Source: Lutibacter flavus (lineage in GTDB: Bacteria > Bacteroidota > Bacteroidia > Flavobacteriales > Flavobacteriaceae). From it: a stretch of 64,000 bases of DNA. Both the position numbers and the translations under genes were made by a program. The notes below the pieces were generated by a model. That model had not been told where the DNA came from. It was given only the letters and a program-made list of their open reading frames with translations, and ran no database searches. Shown in pieces: positions 27,488 to 36,707 of the stretch (within the stretch, counting starts at the first letter, position 1; each line of letters begins with the position of its first letter). Where the stretch lies: the NCBI RefSeq assembly GCF_900188355.1, contig NZ_FZNX01000002.1, forward strand, positions 434,001 to 498,000. Direction: 5' to 3'.

Positions 27488-28348
27488 TCATTTAGATACT
27501 TTTTGCTCAAAAGTGCAAGTTATTCCAAAATTAATCCCAAAAGAAGAGTATGGAACTCGTTGAGCTAATTTTTTAGAAGGATCTGTATTGTTATGTGGTA
27601 ATTCATCAACATAGTCTGATTTTATTACATAGCCTGTTGGTAAGTTTTCTAAAGAATATAATGAAGATACGGCAACAGTGCCATCAGGCAGCATAATATT
27701 AGTATTGAATTCACTAATTTCTGAATCTTTTCTTTTAACACTAATACCTAAATATTCAGCTTCAATAAACAAACCGAAATTTTTATTAAAATCAAGTTTA
27801 TATCCAAATGCACCTACAAATCCTAACGGTAAAACACCATGATAGTCTTCTGTATATTCTGTTACGGAGTAAGATCCTGAAGGAAGCCCTTGTGCAGAGG
27901 CTTCAGAATCTGAGAATGAGGTTTTGTTGTATACAACTGCTTCAGTTTTTCCTCCAGCTTTTATTAAAGCTCCAAAACGACCATAAATTTTATTTGAAAA
28001 TTTATAAACTAATGAAGGAGATAAACCAAAAGCTCTTGCTCTGGCAATTGCATTAATTTCTTGATTTGATAAGCTTACTTTTGTAATTGTTTGATCTGCT
28101 CCATGTAAGTATGCAATACCAAAATCCACCCCAAATGTTTCATTAAAAAAGTAACCTGCTCTAAGTTGAAAGTTAGTTCCTTCTCCATAACTCCCATAGG
28201 AGTTCTCAGATTGTGATGGAGTTACAATCTCTCCAAATTTCACTTCAGCACTTCCAATTGTTTGGCCAATACTAGATGAAAAGTATATTTGACTAAAAGA
28301 TAAATTTATAGAGCATATTGCAACTATTAATAATAAATGTTTTCTCAT
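27488..28348 (-). CDS. Outer-membrane beta-barrel protein (OmpA/OprF-porin-like barrel)
   Basis: 286 aa with a signal peptide (1-19, ending SFSQ). Alternating aromatic/polar strands (FQLRAGYFFNETFGVDFGIAYLHG, LVYKFSNKIYGRFGALIKAGG, FGINFGITCTFEQ) indicate an eight-stranded-type barrel. No periplasmic OmpA domain is present. Function unknown; it is probably monocistronic. Confidence 0.82.
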   Translation of the reverse strand: MRKHLLLIVAICSINLSFSQIYFSSSIGQTIGSAEVKFGEIVTPSQSENSYGSYGEGTNFQLRAGYFFNETFGVDFGIAYLHGADQTITKVSLSNQEINAIARARAFGLSPSLVYKFSNKIYGRFGALIKAGGKTEAVVYNKTSFSDSEASAQGLPSGSYSVTEYTEDYHGVLPLGFVGAFGYKLDFNKNFGLFIEAEYLGISVKRKDSEISEFNTNIMLPDGTVAVSSLYSLENLPTGYVIKSDYVDELPHNNTDPSKKLAQRVPYSSFGINFGITCTFEQKVSK

Positions 28349-28473
28349 AATTTTCTTATATTTTAAAGCGGACTAAATTACCTTTATTTATAAGATGTAT
28401 TATGATTTAACTCATTTCTTTTTCACTAAAATAAATTTATAAGAACTTTGTAAAAAAATTGTAAAAAACGATA

Positions 28474-28812
28474 TTATTTTATAAAAATATCAACTCTTTT
28501 TTGAGTATTTCCAACATAAACTTCACCATCGTTAATAATAACAGGGCGCTTTAAAAAAGTATATTCATCTAAAATAAGTTGTCGATAATCTTTTTCAGTT
28601 AAAGTTTGATTTTTTAAATCCATTTGTTTGTATTTTTTTGCTCTTCTGCTAAATAATACTTCATAAGATTTTGTAAGCGCCACTATTTCTTCAAGTTGAT
28701 TTGCAGTAATTGGTTCTGTTTTAATTTCCTGCAAAATAAATCCGGTAGTATCTATTTCTTTTAGAATTCTTCTACATGTATCACAGGTTTTTAAGTAGTA
28801 TATTTTTTTCAT
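28474..28812 (-). CDS. ArsC/Spx-family thioredoxin-fold protein
   Basis: 112 aa. Thioredoxin-fold ArsC family with a CDTCRR redox pair (Cys10, Cys13), 'FLKRPVIINDGEVYVG' near the C-terminus, and no extra arsenate-specific Cys triad evident. It could be a glutaredoxin-dependent arsenate reductase or a YffB/Spx-type protein; no ars neighbours are present, so an arsenic role is not supported by context. Confidence 0.88.
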   Translation of the reverse strand: MKKIYYLKTCDTCRRILKEIDTTGFILQEIKTEPITANQLEEIVALTKSYEVLFSRRAKKYKQMDLKNQTLTEKDYRQLILDEYTFLKRPVIINDGEVYVGNTQKRVDIFIK

Positions 28813-28862
28813 CTTTAAATTATAGGTTATTAAAGTAAATTTACGATGTTTTTATTTTAAAT

Positions 28863-29345
28863 TTGAGCGAATCTAATAAATACTATGAAATGCAAAAACA
28901 ATTTGAAGATTTACTTAAGACAAGGCAATTTTTATTAAAAGTGACAGAAAAAGCAACTATTGATCAATTAAATAAAATTCCAAAAGGGTTTAAAAATAAC
29001 ATAGCTTGGAATATTGCCCATCTCGTAGTAACTCAGCAACTATTGTGTTATAAATTATCAGGTATAGAATGTTTGATTTCTGAAGAAATGATTACCAATT
29101 TTCAAAAAGGAACCAATCCAAATTATTCGGTTTCAGAAAGCGAAATGGGAACAATTAAAACTCAATTAATTGAAATACCAGTTAAATTAGAGGAAGATTA
29201 TTCAAAAGGGATATTTAAAAGTTACAATAAGTATACTACAAGCATTGGCGTGTCTTTAAACTCTATTGATGAAGCAATTGCTTTTAATGCCTACCATGAG
29301 GGTATTCATCTTGGAGTTATTTTACAATTATTAAAATTTATTTAA
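28863..29345 (+). CDS. DinB family protein
   Basis: 160 aa four-helix-bundle DinB-like protein. Three histidines in the family pattern, one in AWNIAHLVVTQQ (about 53) and two in YHEGIHLG (about 144 and 148), would bind a divalent metal. The start is TTG at 28863; an ATG at 28887 would shorten it by 8 residues. The next gene begins directly after its stop. Family members act as thiol-dependent transferases; substrate unknown. Confidence 0.85.
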   Translation: MSESNKYYEMQKQFEDLLKTRQFLLKVTEKATIDQLNKIPKGFKNNIAWNIAHLVVTQQLLCYKLSGIECLISEEMITNFQKGTNPNYSVSESEMGTIKTQLIEIPVKLEEDYSKGIFKSYNKYTTSIGVSLNSIDEAIAFNAYHEGIHLGVILQLLKFI

Positions 29346-30584
29346 ATGAGTTTGTACGCTATAGCATCAATCCTAATAGTGATTTCAGCACTTTTTGGAT
29401 ATCTAAATGTTCGTTTTTTAAAATTGCCAACAACAATTGGTTTAATGGTAATTACCATTGTTTTTACATTGTTAGTTTTAGCAACAAGTATGTTTAATGA
29501 TACACTTTTAGAACAGGAGCGATTATTTATTTCTCAAATCGATTTTGAAACAGTTCTATTAGATGTAATGTTGAGTTTTTTGCTTTTTGCAGGAGCATTA
29601 CACACTAATTTTCAACAATTAAAAGTTCAGAGGAAACCAATTATGGCATTTGCTACTTTTAGTACTTTAACGTCTACTTTTTTGGTTGGAATATTTTCAT
29701 ATTTTCTTTTAAAATTAGTAAACTTAGATGTTGATTTTATTTATTGTTTACTGTTTGGGGCATTAATATCACCTACCGATCCTATTGCGGTTTTAGGGAT
29801 TTTAAAACAGGTTGGAGCTCCAAAAAAACTGGAGACTAAAATAGTTGGTGAATCTTTGTTTAATGATGGTGTAGGAGTTGTGGTGTTTTTAACTATTTAT
29901 CAAATTGCAAAAGGTGGAGGGAATATTACTTTTAGCCATGTTGCTGAAATGTTTTTGGTTGAAGTTGTGGGAGGAATTGCGCTGGGATTATTATTAGGAT
30001 GGATTACATACAGACTTTTAAAATCAATTGATGATTATGATGTTGAAGTAATTATAACAATAGCGGCAGTAATGGGAGGAACAGTTCTAGCGCAATACCT
30101 GCACTTATCTGCTCCATTAGCGATGGTTACTGCGGGATTAATAGTTGGTACAGACACTGTAAGAGAAACATCTATGAGTAAAATAACAGAACAATATGTA
30201 GATAAGTTTTGGGAGTTGATAGACATTCTTTTAAATACTGTTTTATTTGTAATGATAGGTATGGAAATATTAATTCTTACATTTAATAATCAATATATTT
30301 TAGCAGGATTATTGTTGGTTCCTACATTATTATTGGCACGATTTTTATCTTTAATGTTGCCAATAAAGTTATATGCTAAAAAATTAGATTTTGTACCAAA
30401 AACCAATTTAATTATGACTTGGGGTGGATTGCGTGGTGGAATTTCTATTGCATTAGCATTAAGTTTAACACAAGAAATGCATCGAGATTTATTTTTAGTA
30501 ATTACCTATATTATAGTGGTATTTTCTATAATAGTACAGGGTTTAACTGTGGGTAAATTAATTAAAAAATTTACTAATAAATAG
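29346..30584 (+). CDS. Na+/H+ antiporter, CPA1/NhaP family
   Basis: 412 aa polytopic membrane protein with about 12 helices. CPA1 signatures are FAGALHTNF (about 77-85), GALISPTDPIAVLG (about 138-151), GESLFNDGVGVVVF (about 164-177, with the ND ion-binding pair) and TWGGLRGGISIALALS (about 358-373). It exchanges Na+ (or K+) for H+ at the inner membrane. The stop of the DinB gene directly precedes its ATG. Confidence 0.95.
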   Translation: MSLYAIASILIVISALFGYLNVRFLKLPTTIGLMVITIVFTLLVLATSMFNDTLLEQERLFISQIDFETVLLDVMLSFLLFAGALHTNFQQLKVQRKPIMAFATFSTLTSTFLVGIFSYFLLKLVNLDVDFIYCLLFGALISPTDPIAVLGILKQVGAPKKLETKIVGESLFNDGVGVVVFLTIYQIAKGGGNITFSHVAEMFLVEVVGGIALGLLLGWITYRLLKSIDDYDVEVIITIAAVMGGTVLAQYLHLSAPLAMVTAGLIVGTDTVRETSMSKITEQYVDKFWELIDILLNTVLFVMIGMEILILTFNNQYILAGLLLVPTLLLARFLSLMLPIKLYAKKLDFVPKTNLIMTWGGLRGGISIALALSLTQEMHRDLFLVITYIIVVFSIIVQGLTVGKLIKKFTNK

Positions 30585-30586
30585 AT

Positions 30587-31387
30587 TTAGTTTAAGTAAT
30601 AAATATAGCCTACGTGAATCCATAACAGCCAATCGTTGTATTTGTTTTCAGGAGCCTGTCTTGCATTTAGTCCATCAACATAGTTTGAGAAAAAATATTG
30701 CCATCGAGATTCAATTAAAAGGTCTGAATAGTAACCTAATTTTCGACGAGTTCCAATACCTAATGTGGCTGACATAGTTATTCCTGGTGTTATACGTGCG
30801 GCATCTGGAAAATTATTAGGGTCCCATTTTGGGTATAAAACACCCGGATCTCTCCAGTCACCTAAGTCTGAATAAATTGAAGGATTATAAAAATCTACAA
30901 AAGCTCCAGCACTAACATAAGGAGACCATTTTAAATCTGGAATTCTTCTTGACCCAAAATCGACAATATCTACCCAGTGAAATTCTAATTGTGCGCCAAG
31001 ATTTACTAAGTAAGTTTTTCCGTGGTGAGCTCTTAGTAAAACTCCTCCATCAGTAGATAAATCATCAGCCCATTGTCCAAAATGATCTAATTTTGAAGAC
31101 ATATATGATAATTCTGCACGAACTCTAAAGTGTTCTGCCCAATAATTTGTACGTTGATTCCAACGATATCTATAATCAGTAAAATTTAAATAGTAAATAA
31201 CACCCATTCCCATACCTACATTCCCACCAACATTACTCTGAAAGTTATTTCTTTCGCCGTAATCTGTTGTAAATGATGCTGAGCCAGAGATGAATCCAAT
31301 TTCATGACTGCTTTGGTCTTGTGCTTGTAAATTTACCATAAAGAGGCAAATATAAATTGGGGCTATTATTTTGAAAATTTTATGCAC
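30587..31387 (-). CDS. Flavobacterial outer-membrane protein, THC0290_0291-like
   Basis: About 266 aa. With the GTG at 31387 the protein begins MHKIFKIIAPIYICLF..., a normal signal peptide ending LQAQ; the longer ORF from a TTG at 31408 adds 7 residues. The body is Trp/Tyr rich with barrel-like strands and an ending ...WIHVGYIYYL. I recall a PGAP family name THC0290_0291 for such proteins, with low certainty. Function unknown. It is convergent with the antiporter gene, 2 bp away. Confidence 0.7.
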   Translation of the reverse strand: MHKIFKIIAPIYICLFMVNLQAQDQSSHEIGFISGSASFTTDYGERNNFQSNVGGNVGMGMGVIYYLNFTDYRYRWNQRTNYWAEHFRVRAELSYMSSKLDHFGQWADDLSTDGGVLLRAHHGKTYLVNLGAQLEFHWVDIVDFGSRRIPDLKWSPYVSAGAFVDFYNPSIYSDLGDWRDPGVLYPKWDPNNFPDAARITPGITMSATLGIGTRRKLGYYSDLLIESRWQYFFSNYVDGLNARQAPENKYNDWLLWIHVGYIYYLN

Positions 31388-31455
31388 AAATAGGGTTTGT
31401 TTTATCAAATGTACTAAATTCTATATAATTAAGGTTATCTAAATGAAAAATTCAA

Positions 31456-33060
31456 TTATTCAACAATAAAAGGTTCTGTTATATCCCAATTTGCTCTAAG
31501 TTCAATTAATTTGTCAAAAAACTTAACTATTTCCGGTTGACGTTTCTCTAAAAAACTGCCTGTATCCCAAATACCATTATTGTTTTCATCTATTGTAATT
31601 CTAACAAAATAACTACCTGGGTCTAAAGATTCAAAATTAACAATGCCAGGTTTATTTATTTTACCAATTCTAATAACTGCATCTTTACTGTCTAATAATT
31701 CAACTATAAATGATGATTTTTTAGCACTAACTACTTCTATATTTAAAATTCCATAATCTTCAGGTGTTTTAGTAGAAACTTGGAAAGACAAAGTGTCGTT
31801 TGGCATTTCGTAAATATCAGTAATTGCATTTGGAAGAATATCAATAGTATATTTTGATGCTGGTTTTTTATCAAAATTTAAATACAATTTAGATTTAGAT
31901 TTTGCCAGAATTGTTTTAAAGGCAACATTTAAAGTATCTTGATCAATTATAGAAATTAGTGTTGTGTCTATATTAATAATTGGTGTATTACTTAATATGG
32001 TAAGAGTATCAATTAAATTTAGTGTGTTTCCTCCTTTACCTTTCGTAATTTTTAAGGTATCCAATTTAGAGCTTCTAAGTCTAGTAGTAAGCTCTTCAAA
32101 ATAATCTCCTTTGGAAACTGAAAAATTTAATGAATCTGCCTCAAAAGGAGTATACCAATAATTAATAGTATCCTTATCAACTTCATAGATAATTTCAGAT
32201 TTAAAATTAGCAGGTGTTTCTGATGAAATTTTAATATCTAGATCTTTTGGGTTTCCTTTATAGCCAAAAATTAAGTGTCCTTTGGTGACTTCTTTTGGTT
32301 TAATTATCTTAAATTCAGGAATTTCCTTAAAAATGGAGAAGTTGAATATTTTTTCTGTAGGCAGAGTTATCGTGTCTTTAACAAAGCCTATTTTGTCAAT
32401 ATCCGGATCATATACTTTATTATTATTAGCATCTTTTAGTGCAATAAGTAAATATTTTCCTTCACGAATATTTGTAATTTCAAATAAGGTACTATCAAGT
32501 GTATTTGCAATATATCGAGGTTTTTGTTTAAAAACTATGGAGTCTGTAAATGTACTATCATATTCATACAACATTACATCTAGGTTCGTTGCAGATTCTT
32601 TTACTGATGGATCCGTAACTTCTCCACTAATTAATAGAGAATCTATATATGTTCCTGTTGAAAAAATATATTTAAAGTTCCCTAGCTTATTTTCTTCGTT
32701 ATTGTCAACAATACTATTTCCAAAATTATACACGTAAGTGGTATTTGCATCTAAAGTGTCTAATATTTTTATTGAAATAAATTTACTTGCGGTTCCAACT
32801 GGTGTTATTATAGGTTCGTTTTTTTGTGGAGGTGAAATAACAAGCTGAGTTTTAACATCTTTAAGTTTTATATACTCGTCAAAGTAAATTTTTATCTTTT
32901 TATCTTTAAAGTTAACGCTTTCATTTATTGGCAATGATTTCACTAAAATTGGAGGAATAGAGTCTTTTTCCCCTCCAGTTGGAGTGCCTCTTCTAGCACA
33001 ACTTGCAAGGATACTTACTATAAAAAATAGGTGTAATAACTTAGATAAAGATAGCCTCAT
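31456..33060 (-). CDS. Ig-like (Big_5) domain lipoprotein
   Basis: 534 aa. A lipoprotein signal ends at Cys21 (ILASC-ARR), followed by the characteristic GTPTGGEKDSIPP. An Ig-like Big_5 domain (about 37-135) with FKDKKIKIYFDEYIKLKDV leads into several beta-sandwich repeats; a DENNNGIWDTG segment near the C-terminus is a calcium-loop-like turn. It is widespread in Bacteroidota; function unknown, presumably at the cell surface. ComF is encoded upstream on the same strand. Confidence 0.88.
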   Translation of the reverse strand: MRLSLSKLLHLFFIVSILASCARRGTPTGGEKDSIPPILVKSLPINESVNFKDKKIKIYFDEYIKLKDVKTQLVISPPQKNEPIITPVGTASKFISIKILDTLDANTTYVYNFGNSIVDNNEENKLGNFKYIFSTGTYIDSLLISGEVTDPSVKESATNLDVMLYEYDSTFTDSIVFKQKPRYIANTLDSTLFEITNIREGKYLLIALKDANNNKVYDPDIDKIGFVKDTITLPTEKIFNFSIFKEIPEFKIIKPKEVTKGHLIFGYKGNPKDLDIKISSETPANFKSEIIYEVDKDTINYWYTPFEADSLNFSVSKGDYFEELTTRLRSSKLDTLKITKGKGGNTLNLIDTLTILSNTPIINIDTTLISIIDQDTLNVAFKTILAKSKSKLYLNFDKKPASKYTIDILPNAITDIYEMPNDTLSFQVSTKTPEDYGILNIEVVSAKKSSFIVELLDSKDAVIRIGKINKPGIVNFESLDPGSYFVRITIDENNNGIWDTGSFLEKRQPEIVKFFDKLIELRANWDITEPFIVE

Positions 33061-33142
33061 ATAAATTTATTTTGAATACAAAATAACAATTATTTTATTT
33101 AAAAAACGCAGTAAATAATTTTGTATTATAATTTTGCACATT

Positions 33143-33829
33143 TTATTTTGTATATGCCATTGCAGCAATACTAATTGTGCTGTTTTTTGCATTTTTTATT
33201 GAAAGAACACATGCTTCTAATGTCGCTCCTGTTGTAATAATATCATCAATAATTAGTACATGTTTATTTTCAATTAATTCTATATTTTCAATTTTAAATA
33301 GATGTTCTGCATTTTTCCATCTATCTAACCGTAATTTTTTAGTTTGAGTTGTGGTTGAAGTAGTTTTAGTTAAAACATTTTCATAAAAAGGAATGTTTAG
33401 CTTTTGGGATAAACTTTGTCCAAAAGTAATAACCTGGTTGTAACCTCTTTGTTTTTGTTTTTTCTTGTGAAGAGGCACAGGAATTATACAATCAATAGTT
33501 TTAAACCTTTCGGATTCTAAAATTTCTTCACTTAACCATTCACCTATAAAAGTACCAACTTGTTGTTGTTTGTTATATTTTAATTCATGTATAAGTTGTT
33601 GAACCTTTCCTTTTTTTAAAAAATAAAAGAGACTTGTAGCTTCCTGAATAGGAACCCTGCCATAAAATATTTTTTCAACTAAGTTATCTTTTTCATCAGT
33701 AAAATTAGTAACGGGTAAATCATGTCTACAAGTAATACAAATTGTTTTTTCATTTGTTGTTAATTGATTCTTACAGCATACACATATTTCTGGATAAAAA
33801 ATATTAAATATTTCTTTAATAATATTCAT
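33143..33829 (-). CDS. comF: ComF family phosphoribosyltransferase-like protein
   Basis: 228 aa. N-terminal zinc-ribbon cysteines (CVCCKN...CITC, about 16-34) precede a PRTase-fold domain with the PRPP loop VLIIDDIITTGATLEAC (about 187-203) and QRGYNQ. In naturally competent bacteria ComF acts in DNA uptake or processing; no other competence gene is in view, so the role here is by family only. Confidence 0.9.
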   Translation of the reverse strand: MNIIKEIFNIFYPEICVCCKNQLTTNEKTICITCRHDLPVTNFTDEKDNLVEKIFYGRVPIQEATSLFYFLKKGKVQQLIHELKYNKQQQVGTFIGEWLSEEILESERFKTIDCIIPVPLHKKKQKQRGYNQVITFGQSLSQKLNIPFYENVLTKTTSTTTQTKKLRLDRWKNAEHLFKIENIELIENKHVLIIDDIITTGATLEACVLSIKNAKNSTISIAAMAYTK

Positions 33830-34021
33830 AGTAGTTTTTTTAAATTTAGAAAAAAGATTTAAATATGCTCTTTTTTTTTATATAAAATTATGTTTTTTAA
33901 TAAAAAAGAATTAACTTTAGTATTCCTCAAGAAAATATTCCTCAAAATTTTCATCGCTCTTTTATAATTTAATTAAACGTTTAGCGTTCAATTAAAAAAT
34001 AACCCCTTAAAAACCTTATCA

Positions 34022-34909
34022 ATGGAAGAAAATAAAAAATCAAACAGTAAGCTTATTGTAATTGTGTTAGCACTTTTACTAGTTGGTGCTTTGGCATATA
34101 CTTTTTATAATAACAGTCAGCATAAAGAGTTAACAGATGCCATACAAGAAGAGAAAGAAGAAATTGAACAAAATTTGGATGGAATGATTGTTAAATATGA
34201 AGATGCCATCGGTCAAAATACTTCAATGTCTAATGAATTAGCCTTTGAACGGGATAGAATAATTGCACTTAGAGATTCAATTAAAGAATTAAAAGGAACA
34301 AATTATAATTTAATAAGAAGATTCAGAAGGGAAATAGCAAAATTAGAAGAAAAGAACAAAGAATTATTTTCATTGAATGAAATGTTAACTAACAAAAATA
34401 TCTTACTCACTAGTAATTTGGATAGTGCTAGAGTAAATATTTCACGACAAATTGCAGTAAATGATACTTTAGCAATGCAAAATACTAATTTGGCAGAAAA
34501 AGTTGCTATTGGGTCTGTTTTAAAAGTGAATTCTGCTAAAGTTTTAGCAATGAGAGAAAGATCAAGTGGGAAATTGGTTGAAACTGCCAGAGCTAGAAAT
34601 ACAGATGCTTTTAGAATTAATTTCACAATAGCCAAAAACGAAATTTCAGAACAAGGTGAGCGTCAAGTATTTATTCAAATTGTTGATGTTACTACTGGAA
34701 ATACTGTTGCTAGTGTTGGAGAATTGACATTGTTAGATGGTAAAACAGTAAGTTATAGCGACACAACAACAATCAATTATTTAAATGAAGCAGTAGATAT
34801 TGTTTCTTTGGTTGAAGTTGATAGAGATTTAATAGAAAGAGGAGTTTATGCAGTTAATATCTATGCAGAAAATAGATTAGTTGGTGTAAGTGATATTACA
34901 CTAAAGTAA
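34022..34909 (+). CDS. Membrane-anchored coiled-coil protein of unknown function
   Basis: 295 aa. A short cytosolic N-terminus, one transmembrane helix (about 10-28), a long coiled coil (about 33-155, rich in E/K/N with leucine heptads) and a C-terminal beta-rich domain (about 185-295) form a signal-anchored envelope protein. The pattern is common in flavobacteria next to glyS and comF, as here, but no function is known to me. A strong terminator follows. Confidence 0.85.
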   Translation: MEENKKSNSKLIVIVLALLLVGALAYTFYNNSQHKELTDAIQEEKEEIEQNLDGMIVKYEDAIGQNTSMSNELAFERDRIIALRDSIKELKGTNYNLIRRFRREIAKLEEKNKELFSLNEMLTNKNILLTSNLDSARVNISRQIAVNDTLAMQNTNLAEKVAIGSVLKVNSAKVLAMRERSSGKLVETARARNTDAFRINFTIAKNEISEQGERQVFIQIVDVTTGNTVASVGELTLLDGKTVSYSDTTTINYLNEAVDIVSLVEVDRDLIERGVYAVNIYAENRLVGVSDITLK

Positions 34910-34949
34910 AATAAGTAACTCCAAATTAGTATTATTTAATGTTAATTGG

Positions 34950-34983
34950 GTGGAAATAGTTTCGGCTATTTCCACTTTTTTGT
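34950..34983 (+). terminator. Rho-independent terminator
   Basis: Stem GTGGAAATAG / CTATTTCCAC with a 6-nt loop and T run. Its T run overlaps the presumed -33 region of the glyS promoter. Confidence 0.9.
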
Positions 34984-35005
34984 TTTTTAGTACTAAAAGC
35001 TTTAC

Positions 35006-35013
35006 TATTTTTG
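35006..35013 (+). promoter_or_regulatory. glyS promoter -7 element close to the start codon
   Basis: TATTTTTG matches TAnnTTTG perfectly and ends 4 bp before the glyS ATG; a TTG at 34980-34982 is 23 bp upstream and could be the -33 element. Transcription would then begin at or next to the ATG. Confidence 0.6.
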
Positions 35014-35017
35014 CACA

Positions 35018-36559
35018 ATGGCAAATCAAGATGATCAATTTAAAAAAGTAGTTTCACACGCAAAAGAATACGGATACGTATTTCAATCTAGTGAAATTTA
35101 TGATGGTTTAAGCGCAGTATACGACTACGCTCAAAACGGTGTTGAGTTAAAGAAAAATATTAGAGATTACTGGTGGAAAGCAATGGTGCAAATGCATGAA
35201 AATATTGTAGGTTTAGATGCTGCAATTTTTATGCACCCTACAACTTGGAAAGCTTCAGGGCATATAGACGCATTTAACGATCCATTAATAGATAATAAAG
35301 ATTCTAAAAAAAGATATAGAGCAGATGTTTTAATTGAAGACTATGTTGGTAAATTAGATGCTAAAATTGAAAAGGAAGTTGCAAAAGCAGCTAAACGTTT
35401 TGGTGATTCTTTTGATAAAGAACAATTTTTAGCAACCAACCCTCGTGTTGTAGGTTATAAAGAAAAAGGCGATGCAATTTTACATCGTATGGGTAAATCT
35501 TTAGAAAATGAAGATTTAGCAGATGTAAAATTATTGATTGAAGAATTAGAAATAGGTTGCCCTTTGTCAGGTTCAAAAAACTGGACGGATGTAAAGCAAT
35601 TTAATTTAATGTTCGGTACTAAAATAGGTGCATCAGCTGATACAGCAATGGATTTATATTTACGTCCAGAAACTGCTCAAGGTATTTTTGTAAACTTTTT
35701 AAATGTTCAAAAAACTGGGAGAATGAAAATTCCTTTTGGAATTGCTCAAACAGGTAAAGCATTTAGAAATGAAATAGTTGCACGTCAATTTATTTTTAGA
35801 ATGCGTGAATTTGAACAAATGGAAATGCAATTTTTTGTACGTCCTGGCACGCAAAAAGAATGGTACGAGCAATGGAAAGAAACGCGTTTAAAATGGCACT
35901 TATCATTAGGAATGGGTGAAGATAATTACCGTTTTCATGACCATGAAAAGTTAGCGCATTATGCAGATGCTGCAGCAGATATTGAATTTAGATTTCCATT
36001 TGGGTTTAAAGAATTAGAAGGGATACATTCTCGTACAGATTTTGACTTGTCAAGTCACGAAAAACATTCTGGTAAAAAAATGCAATATTTTGATCCGGAA
36101 TTAAATGAACGTTATGTGCCTTATGTAGTTGAAACTTCTATTGGTTTAGATAGAATGTTTTTGGCGGTTTTTTCACACTCTTTAGTGGAAGAAGAATTGG
36201 AAAATGGAACTGTAAGAACAGTATTGAAATTGCCAGCAGTTTTGGCTCCAACTAAAGCTGCTATTTTACCATTGGTAAAAAAAGATGGTTTACCTGAAAT
36301 TGCTCGTAAAATTGTTGAAGATTTAAAATGGGATTTTAATGTAGCGTATGATGAAAAAGATGCCGTTGGAAGGCGTTATAGAAGACAAGATGCTGCAGGA
36401 ACTCCATTTTGTATTACAGTTGATCACAATACATTAAATGATGACACTGTTACTATTAGACATAGAGATACTATGGAGCAACAACGTGTTAAAATTGCTG
36501 ATTTAAAAGCAATCATAAAAGAAGAAGTTGATGTAAAAAACTGGTTAATGAAAATGTAG
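35018..36559 (+). CDS. glyS: Glycine--tRNA ligase, single-chain alpha2 type
   Basis: 513 aa class II synthetase charging tRNA-Gly. It is the eukaryote/archaea-like homodimeric type, not the alpha-beta GlyQS type. Visible are the class II motif 2 region (GIAQTGKAFRNEI...REFEQMEMQFF), motif 3 (SIGLDRMFLAVF) and the C-terminal anticodon-binding domain. A leaderless transcript is possible. A terminator follows. Confidence 0.96.
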   Translation: MANQDDQFKKVVSHAKEYGYVFQSSEIYDGLSAVYDYAQNGVELKKNIRDYWWKAMVQMHENIVGLDAAIFMHPTTWKASGHIDAFNDPLIDNKDSKKRYRADVLIEDYVGKLDAKIEKEVAKAAKRFGDSFDKEQFLATNPRVVGYKEKGDAILHRMGKSLENEDLADVKLLIEELEIGCPLSGSKNWTDVKQFNLMFGTKIGASADTAMDLYLRPETAQGIFVNFLNVQKTGRMKIPFGIAQTGKAFRNEIVARQFIFRMREFEQMEMQFFVRPGTQKEWYEQWKETRLKWHLSLGMGEDNYRFHDHEKLAHYADAAADIEFRFPFGFKELEGIHSRTDFDLSSHEKHSGKKMQYFDPELNERYVPYVVETSIGLDRMFLAVFSHSLVEEELENGTVRTVLKLPAVLAPTKAAILPLVKKDGLPEIARKIVEDLKWDFNVAYDEKDAVGRRYRRQDAAGTPFCITVDHNTLNDDTVTIRHRDTMEQQRVKIADLKAIIKEEVDVKNWLMKM

Positions 36560-36580
36560 AATTTCAGTTTTATATTATTT

Positions 36581-36614
36581 AAAAGGCGTTTCATTTATTT
36601 GAGCGCCTTTTTTT
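36581..36614 (+). terminator. Terminator after glyS
   Basis: Stem AAAGGCG / CGCCTTT with a 15-nt loop and a T run, 22 bp past the stop. Confidence 0.8.
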
Positions 36615-36707
36615 GTTAAAAAAATGATAAAATTGAATATCATAATGGCTATTTAAATAGTTTTAAGGAGATTTATAGTTAAATCAATTTTTAACCAAAT
36701 ATTAATT

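Noticed and set aside
28474-28812. Calling the ArsC-like gene an arsenate reductase
   Set aside because: The fold is clear, but there are no arsenic-resistance neighbours and YffB/Spx-type proteins look alike.
33921-33945. Tandem TATTCCTCAA repeat before the coiled-coil membrane protein
   Set aside because: Two 10-bp copies 15 bp apart in a leader region; too short to claim function.
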